From Pseudoalteromonas piscicida (lineage in GTDB: Bacteria; Pseudomonadota; Gammaproteobacteria; Enterobacterales; Alteromonadaceae): a DNA stretch of 64,000 bases. Positions 16,752-25,829 of this stretch are shown here, one piece after another; position 1 is the first letter of the stretch, and each line of letters starts with the position of its first letter. Location of the stretch: NCBI RefSeq assembly GCF_002744175.1, contig NZ_NKHF01000029.1:1-64000 (forward strand), written 5' to 3'. Position numbers and translations under genes: made by a program. Below the pieces are notes generated by a model. It was not told the DNA's origin. It saw only the letters and a list, made by a program, of their open reading frames with translations, and searched no databases.

Positions 16752-17452
16752 TGAAAACAAGCTCACAACTTACCATTTTAGTCATTGAGGATAATCCTGC
16801 GATTGCAAGCAATATTGCCGATTACTTCGACATGCTCGGGCATAGTTTGGACTTTGCCTACACTGGGGAGCAGGGTTGTGAGCTTGCACTAACACAGTAT
16901 TTCGACTGCATTATTTTAGATATTATGCTGCCAGATATCGAGGGACTTGAAGTCTGTCAGCGATTAAGGCAACAAGCTGACAGGCATATTCCTATCATAA
17001 TGTTAACTGCTCGAGATACCTTGGACGATAAATTAGCAGGATTTGCACAAGGTGCGGATGATTATCTCACCAAGCCTTTTTCGCTAGAGGAGCTCGCAGC
17101 CCGAGTTAGTGCATTGACTTGTCGGTTGAATCCAAGGCAAGTAACTAGAACATTGTGTTTGGGGGAGGGCGACAGGCAGGTTACGCTTAACTACCAAAAT
17201 CAAACGGTCACTAGAGATCATACTGCTTTAGTACTTCCACCTATTTTATTTAATATTCTTAAAATATTGATGGAAAGTTACCCTCGAGCGGTATCAAAAA
17301 GTGAACTTGTAGAGCGTATTTGGGGCGAGGAGGGCACCGACTCGGATTCGTTACGGTCGCATATTTACCAATTACGCAAAACGGTAGATAAGCCATTTCC
17401 AACTGCCATTATTAAAACCATTCATAGCGTTGGTTTAGTGCTGGATTTATAG
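16751..17452 (+). CDS. OmpR-family response regulator
   Basis: The receiver domain (1-120) has acidic ED at 13-14, phospho-acceptor D57 in DCIILDIMLPD, and the conserved Lys in LTKPFSLEEL. A winged-helix DNA-binding domain (about 140-233) ends with SDSLRSHIYQLRKTVDKPF. ATG at 16751 overlaps the preceding stop codon; an in-frame TTG at 16742 is rejected. The partner kinase is 21 nt downstream. Likely targets include its own operon, given the TTCAC repeats upstream of the first gene. Confidence 0.9.
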   Translation: MKTSSQLTILVIEDNPAIASNIADYFDMLGHSLDFAYTGEQGCELALTQYFDCIILDIMLPDIEGLEVCQRLRQQADRHIPIIMLTARDTLDDKLAGFAQGADDYLTKPFSLEELAARVSALTCRLNPRQVTRTLCLGEGDRQVTLNYQNQTVTRDHTALVLPPILFNILKILMESYPRAVSKSELVERIWGEEGTDSDSLRSHIYQLRKTVDKPFPTAIIKTIHSVGLVLDL

Positions 17453-17473
17453 CTGAAATAGCAACTGAGAAAA

Positions 17474-18736
17474 ATGAAAACAAAACAATTAAGAAACCGC
17501 ATCATCACTTATTTTGTCTCTATCGTCGTACTGCTCAGTGTATTATTCTCACTGATCACTTTGCTTTTTAGCTACATCATAGAAGACAGTTTTTTTTATC
17601 AAATTTTAGAGGATGAAAGAAAGCAGGTAGCGCTTCAAATCGTCAATAACGAAACACCAAAGCCACATTTTGACTTTGTTACTTTTCATCCGACTACAGA
17701 GACTTTGCCCACGGTTGTGAAAACACTGCTCGCAGAGGAGCCAAATCGTACAGAATTTAGCGCTGAGGCAGGTAAACATTATCATATCGCCTTTATTAAC
17801 AAAGCTGAGCGTGGACAAGGCATATTGCTCGCTGAAGTAAGCGGTCATCTGGTGGTTCGCGAACTGAGGGGCTTAATGCTAGGCTTTTCTCTTTCTTTAT
17901 TGGCGATAGGCTTAGTTGTGGCATTATTATTAGCGCTTGGTACGGTCAAGCTAGCGAAAAGACTACTTAAGCCTTTGGATGAGCTAATGGTAATTGTAGA
18001 GGCAAGCCCCGTAGAAAACTTACCCACCAATTTTGCGTCTCAGTTTTCTCAAAATGAAATTGGTAAATTTGCACAAACACTTGAATCAGCCTTGGCTCGC
18101 ATTCACGCATTTGTCGAGCGTGAACGGCAATTTACCAGAGATATCTCTCATGAATTAAGAACACCAATTACTATATCCCAAGGCGCAGTTAGTTTACTTG
18201 CTCATACTGAGTTAACGAGTAAACAGCAGGAGCTGGTGGCAAGAATTGCGGAGTCGGACAAACAAATGCAGTTAACGCTAGAAGCTTTGCTTGCCCTTGC
18301 CCGAGAAAAAGCCGACAAGCCGGAACCAACTAATCTACAATCAGTGATAGAGGCATGTGTTATCAATAATCAAACGCTGTTTGAGCATAAGCAACTCAGT
18401 ATTAACTTACCAGATAACACTTTTGTTCCAATGGCTGCGCAGGAGCTAAGATTGGTGGTACAAAACCTGTTACAGAACGCTGTACATCATAGCCAAGGTG
18501 AACAAATTCATATTTGTTACCGAGATAACACACTAACGATTGCGGATAATGGTCAGGGGTTACCACAAACCTTTACAGCTAACGAGCAAGTCTTTGAGTC
18601 TGGAATGCGGGGGCCCAATAGTTTGGGTACAGGTATTGGATTATCGCTCGTAAAACGTCTTTGTGAGAAGTTTTCTGTGGCGGTGATGATTGAAAGTAGC
18701 GAAACGGGTGTGTCGGTTCACTTAAAGTTTGCTTAG
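17474..18736 (+). CDS. Sensor histidine kinase of the PfpI-operon two-component system
   Basis: The 420-residue kinase has helices at about 12-37 and 133-160, flanking a short periplasmic domain of about 95 residues. A HAMP segment follows, then H226 in RDISHELRTPITIS, an N box (LLQNAVHHS), DNGQGL and a GTGIGLSLVKRL ATP lid. The small sensor domain has no recognisable fold. It should phosphorylate the regulator encoded just upstream. A hairpin terminator closes the operon after the stop codon. Confidence 0.9.
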   Translation: MKTKQLRNRIITYFVSIVVLLSVLFSLITLLFSYIIEDSFFYQILEDERKQVALQIVNNETPKPHFDFVTFHPTTETLPTVVKTLLAEEPNRTEFSAEAGKHYHIAFINKAERGQGILLAEVSGHLVVRELRGLMLGFSLSLLAIGLVVALLLALGTVKLAKRLLKPLDELMVIVEASPVENLPTNFASQFSQNEIGKFAQTLESALARIHAFVERERQFTRDISHELRTPITISQGAVSLLAHTELTSKQQELVARIAESDKQMQLTLEALLALAREKADKPEPTNLQSVIEACVINNQTLFEHKQLSINLPDNTFVPMAAQELRLVVQNLLQNAVHHSQGEQIHICYRDNTLTIADNGQGLPQTFTANEQVFESGMRGPNSLGTGIGLSLVKRLCEKFSVAVMIESSETGVSVHLKFA

Positions 18737-18772
18737 GGCTTACAGTTATTGAGCTAATCTAGCTGAGACTGC

Positions 18773-18802
18773 AAGGCACGGTGACTTCCGTTATCGTGCC
18801 TT
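18773..18802. terminator. Terminator hairpin closing the PfpI/two-component operon
   Basis: AAGGCACGGTGAC and GTTATCGTGCCTT form a 13-bp stem with two G-U pairs around a TTCC loop, between two convergent genes. The U run is weak on both sides. Confidence 0.6.
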
Positions 18803-18820
18803 AATAGAATTTAATTGAGC

Positions 18821-19516
18821 TTAAGAAAACTCGGCGATAACCAATACTCTCTTGTGCTTAGCACTATAAAAAACAATCCCTTCACCACCGCCCTCAAAAT
18901 AAGTGGAGAAGCAGAAGGTACCAAGATAAGTAAAATCTACGTCATGCTCTTCATCAAAAAAGCCAATTTCACGAGTGGAGTAGTGGCTGTAATTCTCGCC
19001 ACTTTGCTCATCCATAGCGTCAAAATAGCGCGTTTCATCATCACCTTCTTCATCCCACAAATAGGCGTCCCAATTGCAACCGAGTATGGGTTGGCCACCG
19101 AATTCAAATAGCGGATCGCTTTCATCGTTTTCGTCAAGAGCGTAGTTAAGTCGTTGATGTTTGGCGTAGAAGCTGGCTGCGTGCTGATAGTATTCGCTAT
19201 AGTCTCCAAAATCCTCCATTTCTTCACTTAGACTGTCAACATTGTGAGCGTCAACCTGCCACCCTTTATCAGTCAGTGAGTAGGAGATATAAGGAAGGTC
19301 GCCATCAAAAATCTCCATCGAAATCGGTAACGCGATCAGTACCTTATCATCGTTATTTGCGTCTAACTTTGAATAGGCAAGTAGCCCTATTGGTAATAGC
19401 TGAGTGTCATTAAATGGGACATCTTGGGGGCTCGGAAATGGCTTGTAAAAATCAGTAGCTTGTAACACTTTTGTCGCAGGGCATGCAACTGCCGAATCTT
19501 TAACGTAGAGGGCCAT
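18821..19516 (-). CDS. Acidic cytoplasmic protein of unknown function
   Basis: ATG at 19516 follows a strong AAGGAG by 8 nt and gives MALYVKDSAVACP; a longer frame upstream is rejected. The 231 residues are markedly acidic (runs such as DENDESD and DEEGDDETRYFD) and rich in Tyr and Phe, without a signal peptide or membrane helix. I do not recognise a family. Late glycine-rich EGGGEGIVF could be a turn in a beta-rich domain. It is monocistronic between the two-component operon and a divergent GNAT gene. Confidence 0.6.
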   Translation of the reverse strand: MALYVKDSAVACPATKVLQATDFYKPFPSPQDVPFNDTQLLPIGLLAYSKLDANNDDKVLIALPISMEIFDGDLPYISYSLTDKGWQVDAHNVDSLSEEMEDFGDYSEYYQHAASFYAKHQRLNYALDENDESDPLFEFGGQPILGCNWDAYLWDEEGDDETRYFDAMDEQSGENYSHYSTREIGFFDEEHDVDFTYLGTFCFSTYFEGGGEGIVFYSAKHKRVLVIAEFS

Positions 19517-19768
19517 AAAATAACTCCTTTTTATGGTATGAAATTTATAGATTAATACAATATGCTTGTGTTTGGCGCACACAATATAGCGATGCGTATG
19601 GAAAATCAATCAGTGATGATAATCGGTAGAGCGTTGGTGTGCCTGTCCTTTATCTTTGCTTTATATTTGCTCCAAATTTGTGGCTTACTATGCCTATCAC
19701 TGGGCCATTGCGGTGCAGCATTGTCCGCTATAATACAAACTACATCAGGTGAGGAAAGTAGATACGCC

Positions 19769-20620
19769 ATGGAAAATAGAACGTTTAAAATCAAAGTAAT
19801 GGACCTAACTGAATTAGAAATTGCAGCAAATTGGGCTTTGCAAGAAGGATGGAACCCTGGGCTTAGCGACGCTAAGTGCTACTATCAAGCCGATCCAAAC
19901 GGTTTTCTGATTGGCTATCTAGGCGATGAACCTATCGCTTCTATCTCTGTGGTTAAGTACGATGACGGATTTGGTTTTTTAGGTTTTTATATCGTTAAGC
20001 CAGAATATCGAGGTCAGGGTTATGGGATGCAGATTTGGCAGGCTGGACTTCAATATTTAGCTGGTTGTAACGTCGCACTTGATGGAGTGGTCGCGCAGCA
20101 AGAGAATTACAAAAAATCGGGTTTTAAGCTCGCCTATCGTAATATCCGCTATGAAGGAATAGGTGGGGGGAAAGCACCTGAATGTGCAAACCTAGTAGAC
20201 CTTAAACAATTACCCATAAAAGATGTTATTGCGTACGATAGTGCGTTTTTCCCAACAAAAAGAGTAGCCTTTGTTGACGCTTGGATTAACCAGCCAAACA
20301 GCCACGCTTTAGGTATTAAGCACGGCGACACACTTGCAGCCCTTGGCGTGATCCGCCCTTGTTATTCTGGATATAAAATAGGTCCTCTTTATGCTGATAG
20401 TAAAGCGCTTGCAGAAACACTCTTCTTAGCGCTTAAGTCCAAAGTACCTGCAACTGAGGCCATTTATTTGGATGTGCCAGAGGTAAACACGGCTGCTGTT
20501 GCGCTTGCGCAAAAGTATGATATGTCGCTTTCTTTTGAAACCGCCAGAATGTACACCGGTGAACGCCCAGATTTGCCATTAGCGCGAGTGTTTGGGGTGA
20601 CGTCGTTTGAAATTGGTTAG
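19769..20620 (+). CDS. Two-domain GNAT acetyltransferase
   Basis: ATG at 19769 gives 283 residues; the 69 residues encoded upstream in frame contain an unrelated hydrophobic stretch and no family match. The N-terminal GNAT domain (about 3-125) shows GFYIVKPEYRGQGYGMQIWQ as the acyl-CoA loop. The C-terminal half (about 150-283) fits the Acetyltransf_18 type domain found behind such GNAT domains, with FVDAWINQPNS and GVIRPCYSGYKIGPLYAD. The substrate is unknown. GAGGAAAG is about 10 nt upstream of the ATG. Confidence 0.8.
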   Translation: MENRTFKIKVMDLTELEIAANWALQEGWNPGLSDAKCYYQADPNGFLIGYLGDEPIASISVVKYDDGFGFLGFYIVKPEYRGQGYGMQIWQAGLQYLAGCNVALDGVVAQQENYKKSGFKLAYRNIRYEGIGGGKAPECANLVDLKQLPIKDVIAYDSAFFPTKRVAFVDAWINQPNSHALGIKHGDTLAALGVIRPCYSGYKIGPLYADSKALAETLFLALKSKVPATEAIYLDVPEVNTAAVALAQKYDMSLSFETARMYTGERPDLPLARVFGVTSFEIG

Positions 20621-20623
20621 CGC

Positions 20624-21520
20624 TTATTCAAAGCGGTATTGCTGATAAGTTGAAGCTAATAGCTCAATAAACTCCCGTACCTTTGCGGGCGTATATTGCT
20701 TCGACAAGTAGAGCGCATGGATAGGATAGCTTTCATTATGTAGCTTTGGTAGCAGTTGTATACAGCTGCCTTGTGCAATCTCATCTTTGAATGCCCAAAG
20801 TGGTCCGTAATGAACGCCAAGGCCAGCGTTTACCCAATTTTTTAGCACTGCGACACTGTTGGCGACGAGTTTACCACTTACCGTAACGGCTTCACGATGT
20901 AGGCCCTTACCTAGAATGAGCTGATTACCAAGCTTTGGTTTGTTGTAAAAGATAAAATCCAGCTTGCTCAAATCGCTAAAGCTTTGTGGTTGCCCTACGC
21001 GCTCAATATAGGATTTAGATGCCACTAATACCCGTGGTACATGGCCAAGTTGTCGGCAAATCAAGGAAGAGTCATCTAATTTACCTATCCTAATCGCAAT
21101 ATCGATTTGTTTAGTTTTAAGATCTTCAAAGTGGCTACCAAGCATTAGTTCGATATTAAGATCAGGGTAGGTGGTGATCATGGATTGAACCACAGGCGCT
21201 ATGAAGCGTTCGGCAAAGTCGTGTGGAGCGGCTATCCTTAGTGTCCCTGAGGGAAGTGCTGAAGTGCCGGATATCGACTCTTCTAGTTCTCTTTTTTCCT
21301 CTAATAATTGCTTTACACCTTTGTAGTACTCAAGCCCGACCTCAGTCGCCGCCGTTTGTCTAGTAGAACGTTGTAATAGTTTTACTCCTAATCTACTTTC
21401 TAAGTGTGCAAGTTTTCGACTAACCGAGGAGGGATCGGTTCCTATCACTTCAGCCGCTGATTTAAGGCTGCCAGATTCAACGGTGAGTACAAACAGATCT
21501 TCTTCAGTAATCGATTTCAT
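20624..21520 (-). CDS. LysR-family regulator, divergent from SDR gene
   Basis: The 298-residue protein has an N-terminal helix-turn-helix (FVLTVESGSLKSAAEVIGTD, then PSSVSRKLAHLESRLGVKLL) and a LysR substrate-binding domain with TLRIAAPHDFAERFIAPVV. The head-to-head arrangement with the short-chain dehydrogenase gene (109 bp between starts) implies control of that gene and of itself. Sequence style is of the CrgA/AaeR group; the inducer is unknown. It ends 4 bp from the convergent GNAT gene. Confidence 0.87.
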   Translation of the reverse strand: MKSITEEDLFVLTVESGSLKSAAEVIGTDPSSVSRKLAHLESRLGVKLLQRSTRQTAATEVGLEYYKGVKQLLEEKRELEESISGTSALPSGTLRIAAPHDFAERFIAPVVQSMITTYPDLNIELMLGSHFEDLKTKQIDIAIRIGKLDDSSLICRQLGHVPRVLVASKSYIERVGQPQSFSDLSKLDFIFYNKPKLGNQLILGKGLHREAVTVSGKLVANSVAVLKNWVNAGLGVHYGPLWAFKDEIAQGSCIQLLPKLHNESYPIHALYLSKQYTPAKVREFIELLASTYQQYRFE

Positions 21521-21628
21521 AGCGGATGTAAAAAATGCAATTAGTAAATGACTAAAATCACTATACCTGTATCTCTCTCACCTAGCTACACTAAAAGTCG
21601 GCTGAATATTTCAAATAGGAAAATACAT

Positions 21629-22384
21629 ATGTCTAAGCAATTAACAGGTAAGGTCGCGTTTGTTACAGGTTCATCCAAAAATATGGGTAAAAGCTTTGCT
21701 ATAGCCATTGCAGAGCAAGGCGCTGACCTTGTTATTCACTACCATAGTGTCCACTCAAAGCCACAAGCGATTGAAACGCAGAGGGAAGTAGAAGCTCTCG
21801 GTGTAAAGGCGACCCTAGTTCATGGAGACATTAGCAATAAAGCACAAGTCATGAATATTTTTGAGCATATTATTAGTGAGTTCGGTGGTGTAGATATCGT
21901 TATCAATAATGCAGGTGCGATCAGTAAAAAGCCTTTTGTAGAGTATACGGAGAGTGACTTTGATGCGCTATTTGGGATCAACTGTAAGGGGGCCTTTTTT
22001 GTGATGCAAGCCGCTGCCAAGCATATCCGTGACAATGGTCGGATCATCAATATGGCAACCTCGCTGTTAGCTGCATTTACATGGGGATATGCGCTATATG
22101 CTGGTTCTAAAGCGCCATTAGAACAATTTACAAAAGCGCTGGCTAAAGAAATTGGGCATCGAGGAGTGACGGTTAATACTATTGCACCAGGTGCTATCGA
22201 TACGGATTTTTTTCACGGCGAAGAAAACCCCCAAACTGTTGATTACTTAAAATCCGCAAGTGTCATGAATCGACTCGGTCAAATAGACGATGTTATCCCT
22301 GCAGTGGTTTACCTTGCTTCAGAAGCGTCTCGCTGGACAACAGGGCAAACCTTATTTATTAATGGTGGCTTTGTGACGCGTTAG
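21629..22384 (+). CDS. Short-chain dehydrogenase/reductase
   Basis: ATG at 21629 with AGGAAAA before it gives 251 residues. The Rossmann start TGSSKNMGKSFA is a variant of TGxxxGxG, NNAGA is in place, and the catalytic YxxxK is YAGSK with the usual Ser in NMATSLL. The late IAPGAIDTDFF matches the PG motif. It is a classical SDR that reduces a carbonyl with NAD(P)H; the Arg/Lys-poor start and HYHSVHS suggest NADP-type binding only weakly. It is probably regulated by the divergent LysR protein. Confidence 0.85.
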   Translation: MSKQLTGKVAFVTGSSKNMGKSFAIAIAEQGADLVIHYHSVHSKPQAIETQREVEALGVKATLVHGDISNKAQVMNIFEHIISEFGGVDIVINNAGAISKKPFVEYTESDFDALFGINCKGAFFVMQAAAKHIRDNGRIINMATSLLAAFTWGYALYAGSKAPLEQFTKALAKEIGHRGVTVNTIAPGAIDTDFFHGEENPQTVDYLKSASVMNRLGQIDDVIPAVVYLASEASRWTTGQTLFINGGFVTR

Positions 22385-22393
22385 TAAAAATGG

Positions 22394-23953
22394 CTAAGCG
22401 ATCTTTGCTAACGCAGTATTTGTTAATATCAAGGTAAAAGTGGTGCCATTGGTTTTATCCGAGCTCACTTTTAGTTCTCCTTGTAAGTGCTTCTTCACTA
22501 AATTATAAGTGACACAGAGCCCAAGCCCAGCATGACCATGTTGTCGTGCTGTGGTATAAAACGGTTCAAAAATATGTGCTAGGGTATCTTCGTTTATCCC
22601 GACACCTTGGTCTTGAACCCGAATAAATATTTTATTCTCGGTTACTTCTAACCGCACTAATGCTGTAGGTTGCTCATCTATTTCACTGCTATAGCCATGT
22701 ACACGTGCATTCTCAAGGAGTTGAAATAAAACTTGTTGCAAAGCCTTAGTATTGATTTTAATAAGCTGGTTTAGCTTTCCTGAAGCTTGAAATTCAACAT
22801 GCATTTTGAGTTGAAAACGAGCAGTTTGTTCACAGTAATCTCTAAGAAATGTCTCCAGGTCAATACATTCTTCTACATCAGCTTCTTGTTCGGCAGAAAT
22901 CAATTTAAACTCTTGTACTAGCTTTGCTGTTTTACTCAAGTTTCGCTCTGCAATTGATAACCCAGACCCCAAAGCCGTCATAATCTCCAAAAATTCGGCA
23001 TGAGAGAGCCGTTGGGTACGCATGCCATTGTCCATTACATCCACTTTTTCTTGGCAAGAAGAGACCGCGGTTATCGAAACGCCTAGCGGCGTATTTATTT
23101 CGTGAGCTAGACCTGATACTAGGCTACCTAGGCTTGAAAGCTTTTCTGCTTCAATCAACTGTTGATGGATGACATGAATATGACCAAGAAGTTGGTTAAT
23201 AGCTTGGCTGACGTCGGTTAATTCATTATGGTTTGCAATCTCAATTCTTTTATCTAGGTTTGAGCTTTCGATAATGTTGTGAATCTGCGAGCGAATATGA
23301 TTAATTGGATGTTGAATAGACCGAAATAACGCAAAACCTACGGCCAAAATACTCGCAAATACAACCAGAGAAAATCCAATCAGTAAGAGTTTAAGCTTAC
23401 TAAATTGTTGTTCCGTTTGTTTTACCACGTCGAGCGCGACATCATTTTGCACTTCGGTGAGGGCTTGAAGTGAAGCGGTAAGTGGATCAAATTTATCATA
23501 TAGCTCCGTGACAAACTGGTTTTGTGAAATAGCTAAAAACCTGTTCGAAGTGATCGCTGTTCGAATAGTATCTAGATAATCGAATACGTTTTGCATTTGA
23601 AACGCAATCAATTCAATTTTTACTTGCTCAGCTGTGACTAAATAAGTTGAAAGATAACTGTTCCACTCTTGCTTCATGGTGCTTGTGGCGCTATTTATCT
23701 CGTTAAGCACGGTACTTTTATTTACTAACCCCGCCCGAAATTTATGCAGAATATCGACCACTTGTATGGCGCCATGATCAGACACTTTCTTAATTTGAAT
23801 AAGTGGTACGACCCTGTCTGCATACAAAGACTCAACTTCGGTTTCTAGGTGGGCATATCGGTCAAACGCGTACCCTAGGAGCAAAGCAAGTGCGATAACC
23901 GGAAATAAAATGAGCAGCCAAAGTTTATGGCTGATTTTGATTAGTTCAAGCAC
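22394..23953 (-). CDS. Orphan membrane histidine kinase
   Basis: The 519-residue kinase has helices at about 11-30 and 190-210, enclosing an all-helical four-helix-bundle-like periplasmic sensor. HAMP follows, then a GLAHEINTPLGVSIT box with H284, and an ATPase domain with QLLENARVHG, DQGVGI and GHAGLGLCVTYNL. No response regulator is nearby. It is divergent from the BlaI operon, sharing a 155-bp region that carries GTCGC half sites, so it may share control with that operon. It converges on the SDR gene with 9 bp between stops. Confidence 0.88.
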   Translation of the reverse strand: MLELIKISHKLWLLILFPVIALALLLGYAFDRYAHLETEVESLYADRVVPLIQIKKVSDHGAIQVVDILHKFRAGLVNKSTVLNEINSATSTMKQEWNSYLSTYLVTAEQVKIELIAFQMQNVFDYLDTIRTAITSNRFLAISQNQFVTELYDKFDPLTASLQALTEVQNDVALDVVKQTEQQFSKLKLLLIGFSLVVFASILAVGFALFRSIQHPINHIRSQIHNIIESSNLDKRIEIANHNELTDVSQAINQLLGHIHVIHQQLIEAEKLSSLGSLVSGLAHEINTPLGVSITAVSSCQEKVDVMDNGMRTQRLSHAEFLEIMTALGSGLSIAERNLSKTAKLVQEFKLISAEQEADVEECIDLETFLRDYCEQTARFQLKMHVEFQASGKLNQLIKINTKALQQVLFQLLENARVHGYSSEIDEQPTALVRLEVTENKIFIRVQDQGVGINEDTLAHIFEPFYTTARQHGHAGLGLCVTYNLVKKHLQGELKVSSDKTNGTTFTLILTNTALAKIA

Positions 23954-24044
23954 TACACAACTCTCTTTTACGTATCACCTTCAAGTATAAGCGCAATTAC
24001 AAATGTCGCCATGGTGAAGGGTAGATATTTAAAAAAATCGCTAG

Positions 24045-24094
24045 TGCGACTTGTGTCGCATTAGTGGTGCTGCTATCCTGTGACAAATGTCGCA
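24045..24094 (+). promoter_or_regulatory. BlaI-operon promoter bracketed by two operators
   Basis: Operator B (24045-24060) is TGCGAC-TTGT-GTCGCA, a perfect palindrome. Operator C (24079-24094) is TGTGAC-AAAT-GTCGCA. Between them TTGTGT (24051-24056) and TATCCT (24074-24079) are 17 bp apart, so B covers the -35 and C the -10 and start region. A weaker third site, AATTAC-AAAT-GTCGCC, lies at 23995-24010 toward the divergent kinase gene. The layout fits repression by the BlaI-type protein encoded 14 nt downstream. Confidence 0.65.
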
Positions 24095-24108
24095 TATAAG
24101 GAAAGGTC

Positions 24109-24489
24109 ATGAAACCGAATTCTACTGAGCTCATTATTTTAAAAATTCTTTGGCGCGAACAGCCCAGAACTGGTAAAGAGATCCATGCAGAAATGGAATC
24201 TAAGCTGAGTTGGAGTTATTCATCAACGCGAAAAACCTTAGAACGAATGTGTGAAAAGGGTTATTTAGCTGAACAAAAGCAAGGCAACAAAAAGATCTAT
24301 ACTGCGGTACTGGCAAAAGTCCCCACGTTAGCACTCTATGCACAAGAATTTGCGAAACAAATTATGGAGCTGGATGAGCCACTTCCTATTGCCATGTTCT
24401 CTGATAGTAAACTAATCGCTGCAGATGAACTAGATGAGTTAGAGGCTATGTTAGATACATTGGCTAACAACCAAAGTGATAAAAAGTAA
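24109..24489 (+). CDS. BlaI/MecI/CopY-family repressor
   Basis: The 126-residue protein has the family's winged helix (about 5-75): STELIILKILWREQPRTGKE, WSYSSTRKTLERMCEKGYL, and a C-terminal dimerising helix. BlaI-type repressors bind palindromes and are inactivated by proteolysis through a partner M56 membrane protease, which is encoded 10 nt downstream. AGGAAAGG precedes the ATG. The N-terminal start MKPNSTELIIL matches family length. Its operators are very likely the two GTCGCA palindromes upstream. Confidence 0.88.
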   Translation: MKPNSTELIILKILWREQPRTGKEIHAEMESKLSWSYSSTRKTLERMCEKGYLAEQKQGNKKIYTAVLAKVPTLALYAQEFAKQIMELDEPLPIAMFSDSKLIAADELDELEAMLDTLANNQSDKK

Positions 24490-24499
24490 GGCCTAGCAT

Positions 24500-25828
24500 A
24501 TGGAAATGATATTGTTTGGCGTGGTATTTTGGACCTTGCTCTGTGGCTTAAGTTATCTAATGGCAAGCAAACTTGCTAGCTATTACATTCAAAATACCAG
24601 CCTTTGGTGGGCCGCCATACTGATCACTGTTATTCCTTGGATCCCACTTGATTACATAAGTAAAGAACATACCATTCCGAGTGTGCTGCTAAATACTAAT
24701 CTGCAGCAACTGGCTGAACCACTATTTATGATGACTAAACAAACCCAAGTAACATCAGACTGGTTGGATTTTGCTTTGACAGTATTAATACTGGTTTATG
24801 GGGCCGGATTGACAGCTCAGCTAAGTGTATTTATCAAACAATATTGGCGAGTCAGACAACTGTGTAGCACGGCGTCAAAGGTTAGCTTTGGCTATTTAAC
24901 ATGTTATCAGTTACCTGTTAGCTGCTCGCCGTTTGTGTTTGGTGTACTTAAGCCCAAAATATACCTGCCAGCACAATTCAATGGGTTACCAAAGTCTGAA
25001 CAAGAAGCGCTTATTTTTCATGAATTAACACATATAAATAAAGGCGATCATATCGCTGTGATGGTATGGCGAGTGCTGGCATCGATTGCGTGGTTTAATC
25101 CATTCATAGTAAAGATGGAGCAAGGCTTTGTGCGAGCGATGGAATATCGTTGTGACGAAGCGACTATCACTGCGCATCGGCTTGAGCCTCTGGTATACAG
25201 CAAAGCCTTGATGAACTCGTTGAAACGCGCTGCGACTCAAACGGACACAGTGAATATGACGGTCAGCTTTGCATCTAACTCACTAACGTTAGAGGACTAT
25301 AAAAAGCGCTTTACGGTGATTTTGAAATCGCATAAAAAGCCAAGTAACGCCATATTGTTTGGACTCTGTATGCTGTTTACCTCAGGCCTTGGCTACGCCA
25401 ATCTTCAATGGACAGCAGGGACGACAATAATCAGTAAAGCTTGGGCATACCCTGTAGTTAACCCAGAAATCACCTCAAAATTTGGGCATATCTCCAATTT
25501 TCGTCACAACAAAGCCCATCAAGGGCTAGATCTTGGTGGGAATATTGGCGAGCCTGCAATGGCGGTTGCAAGTGGAACTGTGATTATTGCTGATGATAAA
25601 ACGTTACCTAAAAACTACGGTAAAGTGGTGTTAATCAGTCATGGCAATGGCTACCAAAGCCTATATGCACACCTAGATAGCGTGAATGTTGTAGCGGGTG
25701 AGAAAGTCTCACAAGGGGAAGTGATTGGTACCATAGGTGAAACAGGACGAGTAACAGGTCCTCACTTACATTTGGAAGCGCTTCATAACAATACGCGTAT
25801 TGACCCGTTGAGCCTATTGGACAATTAA
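24500..25828 (+). CDS. BlaR1-like M56 metallopeptidase fused to M23 peptidase domain
   Basis: The 442 residues start with three membrane helices (about 4-24, 35-52, 86-110). The cytoplasmic M56 domain follows, with its zinc motif HELTH at 174-178 and EYRCDEA at 215-221. A fourth helix is at about 283-303, and a periplasmic M23 (lysostaphin-type) domain runs from about 325 to the end, with H340/D344 in HQGLDLGG and H422/H424 in HLHLEA all intact. BlaR1 has a penicillin-binding sensor where this protein has M23. The likely role is to sense or cut peptidoglycan and destroy the BlaI-type repressor. The architecture occurs as 'M23/M56' proteins elsewhere. Confidence 0.88.
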   Translation: MEMILFGVVFWTLLCGLSYLMASKLASYYIQNTSLWWAAILITVIPWIPLDYISKEHTIPSVLLNTNLQQLAEPLFMMTKQTQVTSDWLDFALTVLILVYGAGLTAQLSVFIKQYWRVRQLCSTASKVSFGYLTCYQLPVSCSPFVFGVLKPKIYLPAQFNGLPKSEQEALIFHELTHINKGDHIAVMVWRVLASIAWFNPFIVKMEQGFVRAMEYRCDEATITAHRLEPLVYSKALMNSLKRAATQTDTVNMTVSFASNSLTLEDYKKRFTVILKSHKKPSNAILFGLCMLFTSGLGYANLQWTAGTTIISKAWAYPVVNPEITSKFGHISNFRHNKAHQGLDLGGNIGEPAMAVASGTVIIADDKTLPKNYGKVVLISHGNGYQSLYAHLDSVNVVAGEKVSQGEVIGTIGETGRVTGPHLHLEALHNNTRIDPLSLLDN

Positions 25829-25829
25829 C

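Noticed and set aside
19562-19768. N-terminal extension of the two-domain GNAT protein
   Set aside because: The 69 extra residues are hydrophobic and unlike GNAT N-termini; ATG at 19769 begins where the family domain begins.
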